Origin: an uncultured Shinella sp.
Lineage (GTDB): Bacteria; Pseudomonadota; Alphaproteobacteria; Rhizobiales; Rhizobiaceae
NCBI GenBank assembly: GCA_946481465.1
Contig: CAMLOC010000016.1
Coordinates: 1-15,463, forward strand
Reading direction: 5' to 3'
DNA length: 15,463 bases
In this document: piece after piece, positions 7,675-14,890 of the stretch
Layout: every line of letters starts with the position of its first letter
Numbering within the stretch: the stretch's first letter is position 1
Program-made: the position numbers and the translations under genes
The notes under the pieces: model-generated
Seen by the model: the letters and a program-made list of their open reading frames with translations, nothing else
Database searches by the model: none
Told to the model about the DNA's origin: nothing

Positions 7675-8628
7675 ATGATCAGCTCTCCGTCCGATTCCGG
7701 CCGCGTCGCCGACGCGCCGTCCCGAAACTGGGTCTACCGCGTGCTGCCGCGCGCGGCCTGGCCCTATGCGCAGCTCGCCCGCTGGGACCGGCCGATCGGC
7801 TGGCAGTTGCTGCTGCTCCCCTGCCTCTGGTCGGCGGCGCTGGCGGCCAATGTCTCGGCGGCCATCGGCACCTTCGATCTGGCGCGCTTCGTCACGCAGC
7901 TTTTCCTGTTCTTCGTCGGGGCCGTCGCGATGCGCGGCGCCGGCTGCACCTATAACGACCTCGTCGACCACGAGATCGACCAGGCGGTGGCCCGCACCCG
8001 CTCGCGCCCGCTGCCCTCCGGCCGCGTTACGCGCCGGCAGGCGAAGGTGTTCATGGCGCTGCAAGCGCTCGTCGGCCTCCTCGTGCTCTTGCAGTTCAAT
8101 CTCTTTACAATCGTGCTCGGCATCGCCTCGCTGGCCATCGTCGCGATCTATCCTTTCGCCAAGCGCTTCACCGACTGGCCGCAATTCTTCCTCGGCATGG
8201 CCTTTTCCTGGGGCGCGCTGATGGGCTGGGCTGCGGAGTTCTCCGAAGTGTCGGCCGCCTCGCTGGCGCTCTATGTCGCCGCCATCGCCTGGACCATCGG
8301 CTACGACACGATCTACGCCCACCAGGACAAGGAAGACGACGCGCTGATCGGCGTGCGCTCCACCGCGCGGCTCTTCGGCGAGCGCACGGGGCAGTGGCTC
8401 ATCGGCCTCTACGGCCTGACGGTCGCGCTGGTCGCGCTTTCCTTCTGGCTCGCCGGCGCCGGCATCGTCGCCTGGCTCGGCCTTGTCGCCGCCGCCGCCA
8501 TGCTCGCCTGGCAGATCGCCACGCTCGACATCGACGATCCGGAACAGTGCCTGGCGCTCTTCAAATTCAACGGCGTCGTCGGCCTCTGCCTGTTCCTCGC
8601 GCTGGTCCTCGCCATCCCCTTCGCCTGA
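7675..8628 (+). CDS. ubiA: 4-hydroxybenzoate polyprenyltransferase
   Basis: Integral membrane prenyltransferase that attaches the polyprenyl chain to 4-hydroxybenzoate, the first committed step of ubiquinone synthesis, at the inner membrane. The 317-residue product has both aspartate-rich catalytic motifs: NDLVDHEID (94-102), followed by ARTRSRPLPSG, and DTIYAHQDKEDD (211-222), followed by GVRSTARLFG. Both bind the Mg-diphosphate of the prenyl donor. About eight hydrophobic helices are visible, and WPYAQLARWDRPIGWQLLLL near residues 29-48 is typical of UbiA. The start is the ATG at 7675; an upstream in-frame TTG (7660) would add five residues. The SD is weak (AAGG close to the ATG). Its stop codon abuts the stop of the opposite-strand small gene. 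Confidence 0.96.
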   Translation: MISSPSDSGRVADAPSRNWVYRVLPRAAWPYAQLARWDRPIGWQLLLLPCLWSAALAANVSAAIGTFDLARFVTQLFLFFVGAVAMRGAGCTYNDLVDHEIDQAVARTRSRPLPSGRVTRRQAKVFMALQALVGLLVLLQFNLFTIVLGIASLAIVAIYPFAKRFTDWPQFFLGMAFSWGALMGWAAEFSEVSAASLALYVAAIAWTIGYDTIYAHQDKEDDALIGVRSTARLFGERTGQWLIGLYGLTVALVALSFWLAGAGIVAWLGLVAAAAMLAWQIATLDIDDPEQCLALFKFNGVVGLCLFLALVLAIPFA

Positions 8629-8799
8629 TCAGCGGTGGCGCGGCCCGCGCGAGCCGGTCTGCGGGCGCTCTTCGCCGCGGCGCAGCGTCGTCGGGTGGAG
8701 GGCGATCTCGAAGCCGCGGCGCGGCGGGCGGACGCGGTCGACGGTCGTGCTGTCGACGGTGCGGATGCGGCCGAGGAGGGTGGTGAAGAACTTTGCCAT
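8629..8799 (-). CDS. 56-aa basic small protein
   Basis: Short gene of unknown function. The product begins MAKFFTTLLGRIRTVDSTTV and continues with DRVRPPRRGFEI, then an Arg-rich, Pro-containing tail (RRGEERPQTGSRGPRHR). It has no clear membrane helix or signal peptide and is strongly basic. AAGGGA lies about 9 bases before the ATG at 8799. A longer in-frame reading from 8907 is less likely because it has no better start signal. The stop (TCA on the plus strand, 8629-8631) immediately follows the ubiA TGA with no base between. It lies downstream of the DUF6101 gene, but an intrinsic terminator separates them, so it probably has its own promoter in 8800-8910. I rate it a likely but unproven gene. 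Confidence 0.55.
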   Translation of the reverse strand: MAKFFTTLLGRIRTVDSTTVDRVRPPRRGFEIALHPTTLRRGEERPQTGSRGPRHR

Positions 8800-8910
8800 C
8801 GTGATCGGTCCCTTGCTTTGCGTTCCCCGGTTCGAACCCGGTGTGTTGAACGCTGTTTCCCATGCCGGGCGCGGGAAAAGTGTTCCGGAGGGAACAGGCA
8901 AGGGCATACG

Positions 8911-8942
8911 AAAAAGCCGGCCGCAGGGAACGGCCGGCTTTT
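8911..8942 (-). terminator. Intrinsic terminator after the DUF6101 gene
   Basis: AAAAGCCGGCCG (8912-8923) and CGGCCGGCTTTT (8931-8942) form a perfect 12-bp stem with a 7-base loop. On the minus strand it reads A-run, GC stem, then TTTTT, the standard rho-independent shape, 26 bases past the stop of the DUF6101 gene. Confidence 0.85.
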
Positions 8943-8968
8943 CCGGAGGTCATGCTGTCATCGCAGGC

Positions 8969-9532
8969 TCAACGCCGGGCGATGATCTCCCGGCCGTCGA
9001 TCTTCATCTGCACGCCGAGCTTGCCCGTGGTGCGGCGCACGAGGAAGCGCGGGCGGCGGTCGGCGAAGTAGGAATGGCGGCGGCGCGGCTTTGCGGGGCG
9101 GCTGCCGACCGTCAGGTTGTCGTCGAGCGGCCGGGCGATGCCGTCGGCCTCGACCATCAGCATGGGGATGCGGTAGGCCTCGGCCCAGCTGCGCCAGTCG
9201 GCGGCGATGTCGCACAGGTCGTGTGCCACGAGCAGCGGGATGCAGAGGTCCGGATCGTCGTGGTGCAGTTCCAGCGTCACGGTGACGTCGCCATTGCCAT
9301 GGTCGATGGCGCGGGCGGCGACGCCCTTGAAGGCGCGGGCCGGCAGGGCGATCGAGAGCGGCAGGCCGCTTGCGGGCAGGACCTTGCGCAGCACGGCGCC
9401 GCGCTCGTCGAGCGTGATGGTGGCGTCGGTTCCCTCGGCGCGCAGTTCGAAGGTCACCTGCTGCGGGAAGCGCCTGGGATCGAGCCGGAGCGTGGTGCCG
9501 GCCCAGGCCGGCTTGGAAACGGTATTCAGCAT
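8969..9532 (-). CDS. DUF6101-type conserved rhizobial protein
   Basis: A 187-residue protein that resembles the DUF6101 family of uncharacterised alphaproteobacterial proteins; I base this on overall pattern memory rather than a search. No signal peptide or membrane helix is seen. Residues 11-75 look beta-rich and PilZ-like in general feel (TTLRLDPRRFP, ATITLDERGAVLRK, GLPLSIALPARAFKGVAAR). The middle has LELHHDDPDLCIPLLVAHDL (88-107), and the basic C-terminal part reads RRRHSYFADRRPRFLVRR (150-167). The start is the ATG at 9532 with AAGGG 8 bases upstream; a 236-residue reading from 9679 has no support. It ends at a strong terminator and is divergent from the DUF1217 gene, with 261 bases between them. 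Function unknown. Confidence 0.8.
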   Translation of the reverse strand: MLNTVSKPAWAGTTLRLDPRRFPQQVTFELRAEGTDATITLDERGAVLRKVLPASGLPLSIALPARAFKGVAARAIDHGNGDVTVTLELHHDDPDLCIPLLVAHDLCDIAADWRSWAEAYRIPMLMVEADGIARPLDDNLTVGSRPAKPRRRHSYFADRRPRFLVRRTTGKLGVQMKIDGREIIARR

Positions 9533-9631
9533 GTCTTTCGCCCTTGTTTTCCTTGAGAGCCGGTGTCCGGTCTTCCCATCGGGACTTTTCGTCCTCTGAG
9601 GGCGAGAATAGGCGCGCCCCCTTCCGAGCCG

Positions 9632-9702
9632 CTTAAAAATTGCGGTTAAGAAAACTTTGCGGTTCCAGATGGTTAGCAAAACCGCACGGGCTAGGGTTTA
9701 GG
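9632..9702. promoter_or_regulatory. AT-rich repeat-containing region upstream of the DUF1217 gene
   Basis: An AT-rich patch in GC-rich surroundings. TGCGGTT occurs twice (9641 and 9659) and its reverse complement AACCGCA once (9680-9686). TTAA occurs at 9633 and 9646, and the 13-mer GATGGTTAGCAAA shared with 6522 sits at 9668-9680. This is the most likely site of regulated promoters for the divergent DUF6101 and DUF1217 genes. No specific regulator can be named with confidence; CtrA-like half-sites are one option. Confidence 0.35.
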
Positions 9703-9793
9703 AGAGGTGAACGTCTGCTACAGGCCGGGACAAGCCTCGCGCGCGAGAGTGGCCCCGATCGGCCCGCCCGCTTTGTCGAAAGAGACGTCTCCC

Positions 9794-12112
9794 ATGCTGT
9801 CCACCTACACGAGCTACAACCTCATCACGCGCGACATGCTGGTGTCGCTGGACCGCACGGCGAACGAGACGGTCACGGCCCGCGAGGCGGCGTACTACAA
9901 GGAAAATATCGGCAAGGTGACCACGGTCGACGAGTTCCTCGACGACTACCGGCTCTATTCCTACGCCATGAAGGCCTATGGCCTGGAAGACATGAGCTAT
10001 GCCACGGCCTTCATGCGCAAGGTCCTGGAAAGCGACCCGTCGGACGAGAGCAGCTTCGTCAACATGCTGACGGATTCGCGTTACCGCGAGTTTGCCAACG
10101 CCTTCAGCTTCGAGGCCTCCACCGCCTCGGCGCAGACCGAGGTGCAGCTCGATGAGGTCATCGGCCTCTATTCGGCGACGGCGGCCAATGCCGGCGCGGC
10201 GATCAAGGAGGAGACGCGCTACTATAATGCCGTCATCGACACGGTGACGAGCGTCGACCAGCTCCTGAACAACGAGCGGCTGCGCAGCTACGTCTTCACC
10301 GCCTTCGGCATCGACCCCACGACCTGGTCGCGCCAGACGATCCGCGGTGTGCTGACGAGCGACCTCGACGATCCGGACAGCTATTTCAACACGCAGTTCA
10401 CCGACAAGGCGACGGCCGCCCAGGCGGCCATCACGACCGCCAACGCCGAACTGGCGACGCTGGATGCCAACGCCGACGCGGCCCGCATCGCCGTGCTCAA
10501 GGCGGAAATCTCCCGCCAGAACGCCGTCATCGCCAATGTCGAGAAATACGGCACGCTCGTCAGCGCCTTCAATTTCTCCACCGATGGCACGGCGGCGGCC
10601 GGCACGGTGCAGACGGCCGCCCAGAGGACCAGCACGAACGAGCTTTACACGCTCTCCAATCCGCGCGTGACGACGGCCGCCGCGGTGATCCACAAGGACT
10701 ATTTCGAAAGCCGGATAGGCAGCATCACGACGGCGAGCCAGCTTGCCGCCGATCCGCGCATGGTCAGCTATCTCAAGGTCGCCTTCGGCCTCGACAAGCT
10801 GTCGGTCGTCAGCTCCACCATCACCAATATCCTGACCAGCGATCCCGATCCGGACAATCCCGACAGCTACATCAACAGGTTCGGCGGGTCGGACAAGGAG
10901 GCCTATTTCGCCATGCAGGCCGCCTTCAACTTCCAGGAGGACGGCACGCTGGCGGCGGGCGACGCGGCGCAGACCGCATCGCAGACCGCGTCGGTCACGG
11001 CGGGCTACCTGACCCGCTACAACGACAAGGACGACGAGGCGGACGAACTGGCCATCAAGCGCTTCAAGGGCCAGATCGGCGCGGTGAAGACCGTGAGCGA
11101 CTTCGTCGGCGAGGCCACCGTCTACGACTTCGCGTTGAAGGCCTTCGGCCTCGATCCGTCCGCGGTCTCGGCGCTGACGATCAAGAACGTCTTGAAGAGC
11201 GACCTCAACGATCCCAAGAGCTATGTGTATCAGTTGAAGGACGAGCGCTTCGTCGAACTGGCCAAGGCGTTCAATTTCGGGGCGGACGGCAACATCACGG
11301 CGCCGAAGCTGGCGCAGTCCGAATCCGAGATCCTCGTCATGTCGCGCGCCTATGTGACGGCCAAGTCCCGTTTCGGAACGGAAGATGACAAGACCTTGGC
11401 GGAGGAGGAGGCGAAGTATTACTCCGTCCAGATGCAGACGGTCGAGAATGTCGAGGAATTCCTGTCCGATCCGCGCCTCGTCGCCTTCGTGCTGACGGCC
11501 AACGGCATCGACCCGGAAAGCGTCGATGCGGAGTTCATGGCCAAGATCTTCACCTCCGATCTCGACGATCCCGACAGTTTTGCCAACCAGCAGCCCGACC
11601 GCGCCTATCGCAAGATCGTCGCCTCGTTCAACTTCAACGCCGAGGGACAGGTCGAGCGGCAGGACGATGCCGACATCCAGTCGCGCCGCGGCATCTACCA
11701 GACGATCGACAGCTACCTGCGGCAGAAACTGGAAGAGGACGCCGGCAACGACAATGCCGGCGTGCGCCTGGCGCTCTATTTCGAGCGCAAGGCGGAAACG
11801 GTGATCAGCCCCTACGACCTCATCGCCGACGAGGCGCTCTTCGAGGTCTTCAAGGTGCTCTACGAACTGCCGGACGAGATCGCCAGCGCCGACATCGACG
11901 CCCAGGCCGACATGATCGAGCGCTATCTCGACCTGGAGGACCTGCAGGACCCGGAGAAGGTCTCCAAGATGATCGTGAAGTTCTCCGTGCTCTACGACCT
12001 GGAGAACCAGACCGTGACGGACCCGGCCCTTTCGGTGCTCACCACTTCGGGCTCGGCCGGCATCAGCGCCGATCTCATGATGTCGCTGGCGCAGTTGCGC
12101 ACCGGCGGCTGA
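9794..12112 (+). CDS. Multi-repeat DUF1217 protein
   Basis: A 772-residue acidic protein made of tandem DUF1217-type units. Five clear copies occupy residues about 31-106, 139-262, 298-384, 418-498 and 537-617; a diverged sixth covers 638-738. Each unit runs: a Tyr-rich helix, IG-x-V-x-TVDEFL-like, RL-x-x-Y-x-x-KAFG(L/I)D, I-x-x-VL-x-SDLDDPDSY, then AFNF-x-x-DG. Unit 2 carries an insert of about 45 residues (205-250), Ala-rich and probably helical. There is no signal peptide or membrane helix; the N-terminus reads MLSTYTSYNLITRDMLVSL. Single-unit relatives occur, as I recall, in rhizobial flagellar gene clusters, so a motility-linked or secreted structural role is possible but unproven. The start at 9794 fits the repeat family; a GTG at 9707 has its SD too close. 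A perfect palindrome GAGACGTCTC (9782-9791) lies just before the ATG. Confidence 0.85.
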   Translation: MLSTYTSYNLITRDMLVSLDRTANETVTAREAAYYKENIGKVTTVDEFLDDYRLYSYAMKAYGLEDMSYATAFMRKVLESDPSDESSFVNMLTDSRYREFANAFSFEASTASAQTEVQLDEVIGLYSATAANAGAAIKEETRYYNAVIDTVTSVDQLLNNERLRSYVFTAFGIDPTTWSRQTIRGVLTSDLDDPDSYFNTQFTDKATAAQAAITTANAELATLDANADAARIAVLKAEISRQNAVIANVEKYGTLVSAFNFSTDGTAAAGTVQTAAQRTSTNELYTLSNPRVTTAAAVIHKDYFESRIGSITTASQLAADPRMVSYLKVAFGLDKLSVVSSTITNILTSDPDPDNPDSYINRFGGSDKEAYFAMQAAFNFQEDGTLAAGDAAQTASQTASVTAGYLTRYNDKDDEADELAIKRFKGQIGAVKTVSDFVGEATVYDFALKAFGLDPSAVSALTIKNVLKSDLNDPKSYVYQLKDERFVELAKAFNFGADGNITAPKLAQSESEILVMSRAYVTAKSRFGTEDDKTLAEEEAKYYSVQMQTVENVEEFLSDPRLVAFVLTANGIDPESVDAEFMAKIFTSDLDDPDSFANQQPDRAYRKIVASFNFNAEGQVERQDDADIQSRRGIYQTIDSYLRQKLEEDAGNDNAGVRLALYFERKAETVISPYDLIADEALFEVFKVLYELPDEIASADIDAQADMIERYLDLEDLQDPEKVSKMIVKFSVLYDLENQTVTDPALSVLTTSGSAGISADLMMSLAQLRTGG

Positions 12113-12116
12113 AGGC

Positions 12117-13547
12117 TCAGCCCCTGACGACCTTGCCGGGATTCATGATGCCGGCGGGGTCGAAGGCGCGCTTGACCCTTGCCATCAGGTCCATCTCGAT
12201 CGGCGCGCGCACCGCCGCAAGCTCGTCGCGCTTCAACTGGCCGATGCCGTGCTCGGCCGAGATCGACCCGCCATAGGCGAGCACGATGGCGTGCACGAGG
12301 TCGTTGATCTCGCGCCAGCGGCCGAGGAAGGCGTCCTTGTCGGCGCCGACGGGCTGGGAGATGTTGTAGTGGATGTTGCCGTCGCCCATATGGCCGAAGG
12401 AGCAGATGCGCGCGCCCTCGATGGCCTTCATGACCGCCGCGTCCGCCTCCGCCATGAAGGCCGGGATGGCCGAGACCGGCACGGAGACGTCGTGCTTGAT
12501 CGAGCCGCCCTCCGGCTTCTGCGCCGGCGACATGCTCTCGCGCATGTGCCAGAGCGCCCGGCGCTGCTCCTCGCTTGCGGCGATCACCGCATCCTCGACC
12601 AGCCCCGCCTCGATGCCCTCGGCCAGCAGCGCCTCCATCATGCGCGTCGCCGTCTCGGGCGCGTCGGACGTCGAGATGTCGACCAGCACGTACCAGGCGT
12701 GCCGGCCGGCGAGCGGATCGCGCACGCCGGGAATGTGCCGCGTGGTGAAATCGACGCCGAGGCGCGGCATCAGTTCGAAGCCGGTCAGCGCGGTGCCGCA
12801 GCGGCTTGAGGCGCGCTCGAAGAGGGCGAGCGCGTCCTGGACGGATTTGAGCCCGGCGAAGGCCACCTCGTGGCCGAGCGGCCGGGGGAAGAGTTTCAGC
12901 ACCGCGCCGGTGATGACGCCGAGCGTGCCTTCCGCGCCGATGAACAGGTCGCGCAGGTCGTAGCCGGTATTGTCCTTCTTCAGCCGGCGCAGGCCGTTCC
13001 AGATCTCGCCGGTCGGCAGCACGACCTCGAGGCCGAGGCAGAGCTGGCGCATGTTGCCATAGGCCAGCACCGCCGTGCCGCCGGCATTGGTGGAAAGGTT
13101 GCCGCCGATCTGGCAGGAGCCTTCCGAGCCGAGCGACAGCGGGAACAGCCGCTCCACCGCCTCCGCCGCGCTCTGGATCTCCGCCAGCACGCAGCCGCCG
13201 TCGGCCACGATCACATTGCCGACCGGGTCGACGTCGCGGATGCGGTTGAGCCGCGACAGCGACAGCACGACGTCCGTCGCCCCCTCGCGCGGCGCCGCGC
13301 CCCCGACATGGCCGGTATTGCCGCCCTGCGGCACGATGGCGGTGCGTGTCTCGGTGGCGAGCGCCAGGATCTGCGAGACCTCCTCCACCGAGCCCGGCCG
13401 CAGCACGAGCGGCGACGTGCCGTGATAGAGCCCGCGGCTTTCGACGAGATAGGGCGCGATGTCGCCTTGCGCGGTGAGCGCGTGGGCCGGGCCGGTGATG
13501 GCGGCGAAGCGGTCGATGAGGTCGGGGGAAAGCGTCGCCGGGGTCAT
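12117..13547 (-). CDS. FAD-linked 2-hydroxyacid dehydrogenase (GlcD/D2HGDH type)
   Basis: Cytosolic or membrane-associated flavoenzyme of the VAO/PCMH-fold GlcD/DLD group, which oxidises a D-2-hydroxyacid (D-2-hydroxyglutarate or D-lactate are the usual substrates) and passes electrons to an acceptor. The 476 residues show the FAD-binding domain with PQGGNTGHVGG (73-83), GGNLSTNAGG (148-157) and GAEGTLGVITG (204-214). The C-terminal oxidase domain has KHDVSVP (351-357), the metal-site motif GHMGDGNIHYN (385-395), AEHGIG (431-436) and DPAGIMNPGK (463-472). All expected motifs are intact. The start is the ATG at 13547 with GAGGA 7 bases upstream. It follows the Sua5-type gene by 63 bases on the same strand, so they probably share a transcript. 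It ends 4 bases from the DUF1217 stop. The exact substrate cannot be told from sequence. Confidence 0.92.
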   Translation of the reverse strand: MTPATLSPDLIDRFAAITGPAHALTAQGDIAPYLVESRGLYHGTSPLVLRPGSVEEVSQILALATETRTAIVPQGGNTGHVGGAAPREGATDVVLSLSRLNRIRDVDPVGNVIVADGGCVLAEIQSAAEAVERLFPLSLGSEGSCQIGGNLSTNAGGTAVLAYGNMRQLCLGLEVVLPTGEIWNGLRRLKKDNTGYDLRDLFIGAEGTLGVITGAVLKLFPRPLGHEVAFAGLKSVQDALALFERASSRCGTALTGFELMPRLGVDFTTRHIPGVRDPLAGRHAWYVLVDISTSDAPETATRMMEALLAEGIEAGLVEDAVIAASEEQRRALWHMRESMSPAQKPEGGSIKHDVSVPVSAIPAFMAEADAAVMKAIEGARICSFGHMGDGNIHYNISQPVGADKDAFLGRWREINDLVHAIVLAYGGSISAEHGIGQLKRDELAAVRAPIEMDLMARVKRAFDPAGIMNPGKVVRG

Positions 13548-13610
13548 GGCTCTGTCCTCGTTGGCGCCGCGCCGCAAGGGGCGGAAGCGTGTGGATATAG
13601 TCGGAGCGTG

Positions 13611-14585
13611 TCAGCCGCGCGGGGCGGCGGCGCGCTGCAGGCGGTCGTTGATCGCCTCGCCGAGGCCGTGCGCGGGGATCGGCGAGAAGGCGATGGAGCG
13701 GGCGCCGGTCGCGTCCGCCCGTTTCATGTAGCCGAAGAGATTGGCGGCCGCCTCCGCGAGGTCGCCGCCGGGGCTGAGATCCAGCACCAGCGCAGCGTCG
13801 GCCTCGCCGGGCAGCGCCGCGCCGCCGAAGCGGATCAGCACCTCGCCGGGCGCCACGTCGCGCGCGTCGAGCCGCACCGGCGCATCGGGCGCATAGTGCG
13901 AGGCGAGCATGCCCGGCGCCTCGATCGCCGCGCCCGCCTTCTCGTTGCGCACCACCTTCAGGCCGGTGACGCGCTCAACCTCGGCGGCATCGAGCCCGCC
14001 CGGCCTCAGCAGCCGGATCGTCCCGTCCTCGACCTTGAGGATGGTGGATTCCAGCCCCACGACGGCCGGCCCGGCATCCAGAACCAGCTCGAGCTTCGCG
14101 CCGAAATCCTCGGCGACGTGCCGGGCGGCGGTGGGGCTGATGCGGCCGGACGTGTTGGCGCTGGGGGCGGCGAGCGGCCGGCCGAAAGCCGACAGCAGGC
14201 GGCTGGCAAAACCCCTCGGCACGCGGATGCCGATCGTGTCGAGCCCGGCGCGGGCGAGCGGGTGGATGGTGCTTTCCGGCCGGATCGGCAGAACCAGCGT
14301 CAGCGGTCCCGGCCAGAAGGCCTCGGCGAGCGCGCGCGACACGGGATCGAAGACCGCGTGCTCCTCCGCCATGGCAAGGTCCGCCATGTGGCAGATCAGC
14401 GGATTGAAGCGCGGCCGGCCCTTCATCTCGTAGATGCGGGTGATGGCGAGCGGATTGGTGGCGTCGGCGGCAAGGCCGTAGACCGTCTCGGTGGGAATGG
14501 CGACCGGCACCCCCCGGCGAAGCGTCTCGCAGGCCCGGGCCAGCGCCGTTTCCGCATCCGTGCGCGTATCCACGATATCCGCCAT
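13611..14585 (-). CDS. sua5: L-threonylcarbamoyladenylate synthase, long (Sua5) form
   Basis: Makes threonylcarbamoyl-AMP from Thr, bicarbonate and ATP, the first step of the t6A37 modification of ANN-decoding tRNAs, in the cytosol. The YrdC/TsaC domain covers about residues 10-205, with PTETVYGLA (31-39), KGRPRFNPL (55-63), PGPLT (92-96), RVP (121-123), PSANTSG (141-147) and GLESTI (177-182); the K, R and S/N positions expected to bind nucleotide and Thr are present. The linker APGMLASHYAP (213-223) and a C-terminal domain to residue 324 mark it as the long Sua5 type rather than the short TsaC. The start ATG at 14585 has AAGGAAGGA just upstream. It is probably the first gene of an operon with the FAD enzyme. 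Confidence 0.95.
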   Translation of the reverse strand: MADIVDTRTDAETALARACETLRRGVPVAIPTETVYGLAADATNPLAITRIYEMKGRPRFNPLICHMADLAMAEEHAVFDPVSRALAEAFWPGPLTLVLPIRPESTIHPLARAGLDTIGIRVPRGFASRLLSAFGRPLAAPSANTSGRISPTAARHVAEDFGAKLELVLDAGPAVVGLESTILKVEDGTIRLLRPGGLDAAEVERVTGLKVVRNEKAGAAIEAPGMLASHYAPDAPVRLDARDVAPGEVLIRFGGAALPGEADAALVLDLSPGGDLAEAAANLFGYMKRADATGARSIAFSPIPAHGLGEAINDRLQRAAAPRG

Positions 14586-14890
14586 GTCGTCCTTCCTTGT
14601 CCGGGCTTCCTTTACAGGGCTTTGCCGGCAAAAGCCAAGAGCCGTCGTCGCAAGGCTGCCCGCTCAAGCGAAAGGGCCGCCGTCGATGGCGTTCGACAGG
14701 TCGTTCGGCGCTGCCGCTCTCCCTTCTCCCCGCTGGGGAGAAGGGAGTCGAGGCGCCGGATTCTTTCCATATAAGGGGTCGCGGACGGAGAGGGCCTTGC
14801 GTTTGCCTAAAATGCGAGCGAACGGATTAGACCGGCCGAAAGCGGCGGCTGCTATGAAAGGTTGAAAAATCACGCAGCGGGTCCGCATTG
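14586..14890. other. 305-base intergenic region between divergent genes
   Basis: No credible gene is seen. It contains a near-palindrome at 14618-14636 (GGCTTTGCCGGCAAAAGCC) close to the sua5 start, the hairpin repeat at 14719-14747, and AT-richer patches near 14769-14778 and 14806-14830. TTGCCT (14808) and ATTAGA 17 bases downstream could be a weak promoter for the GGDEF gene. Confidence 0.5.
14719..14747. repeat. Perfect 13-bp hairpin repeat, short relative of the 7457-7603 element
   Basis: CTCCCTTCTCCCC (14719-14731) and GGGGAGAAGGGAG (14735-14747) are exact reverse complements around a GCT loop. The core CTTCTCCCC/GGGGAGAAGG is the same as in the arms of the element near ubiA, so both look like members of one dispersed rhizobial repeat family. 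No T-run follows in either direction, so it is not a standard terminator. Confidence 0.75.

Noticed and set aside
8825..8842. tRNA T-arm-like sequence (CCCCGGTTCGAACCCGGT)
   Set aside because: No acceptor, D or anticodon arms fit around it on either strand, and the neighbourhood is coding or terminator sequence.
8881..8896. Short hairpin TGTTCC-GGAG-GGAACA
   Set aside because: Only 6 bp with no U-run and no clear link to a gene start; could be chance in this sequence.
9533..9679. 49-residue N-terminal extension of the DUF6101 gene
   Set aside because: Arg/Lys-rich, no SD at its start, and it covers the AT-rich regulatory-looking patch; the ATG at 9532 has a good SD.
12870..14774. 634-codon plus-strand frame over the FAD enzyme and Sua5 genes
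   Set aside because: It spans two clear minus-strand genes and their gap; composition is typical of a shadow frame.
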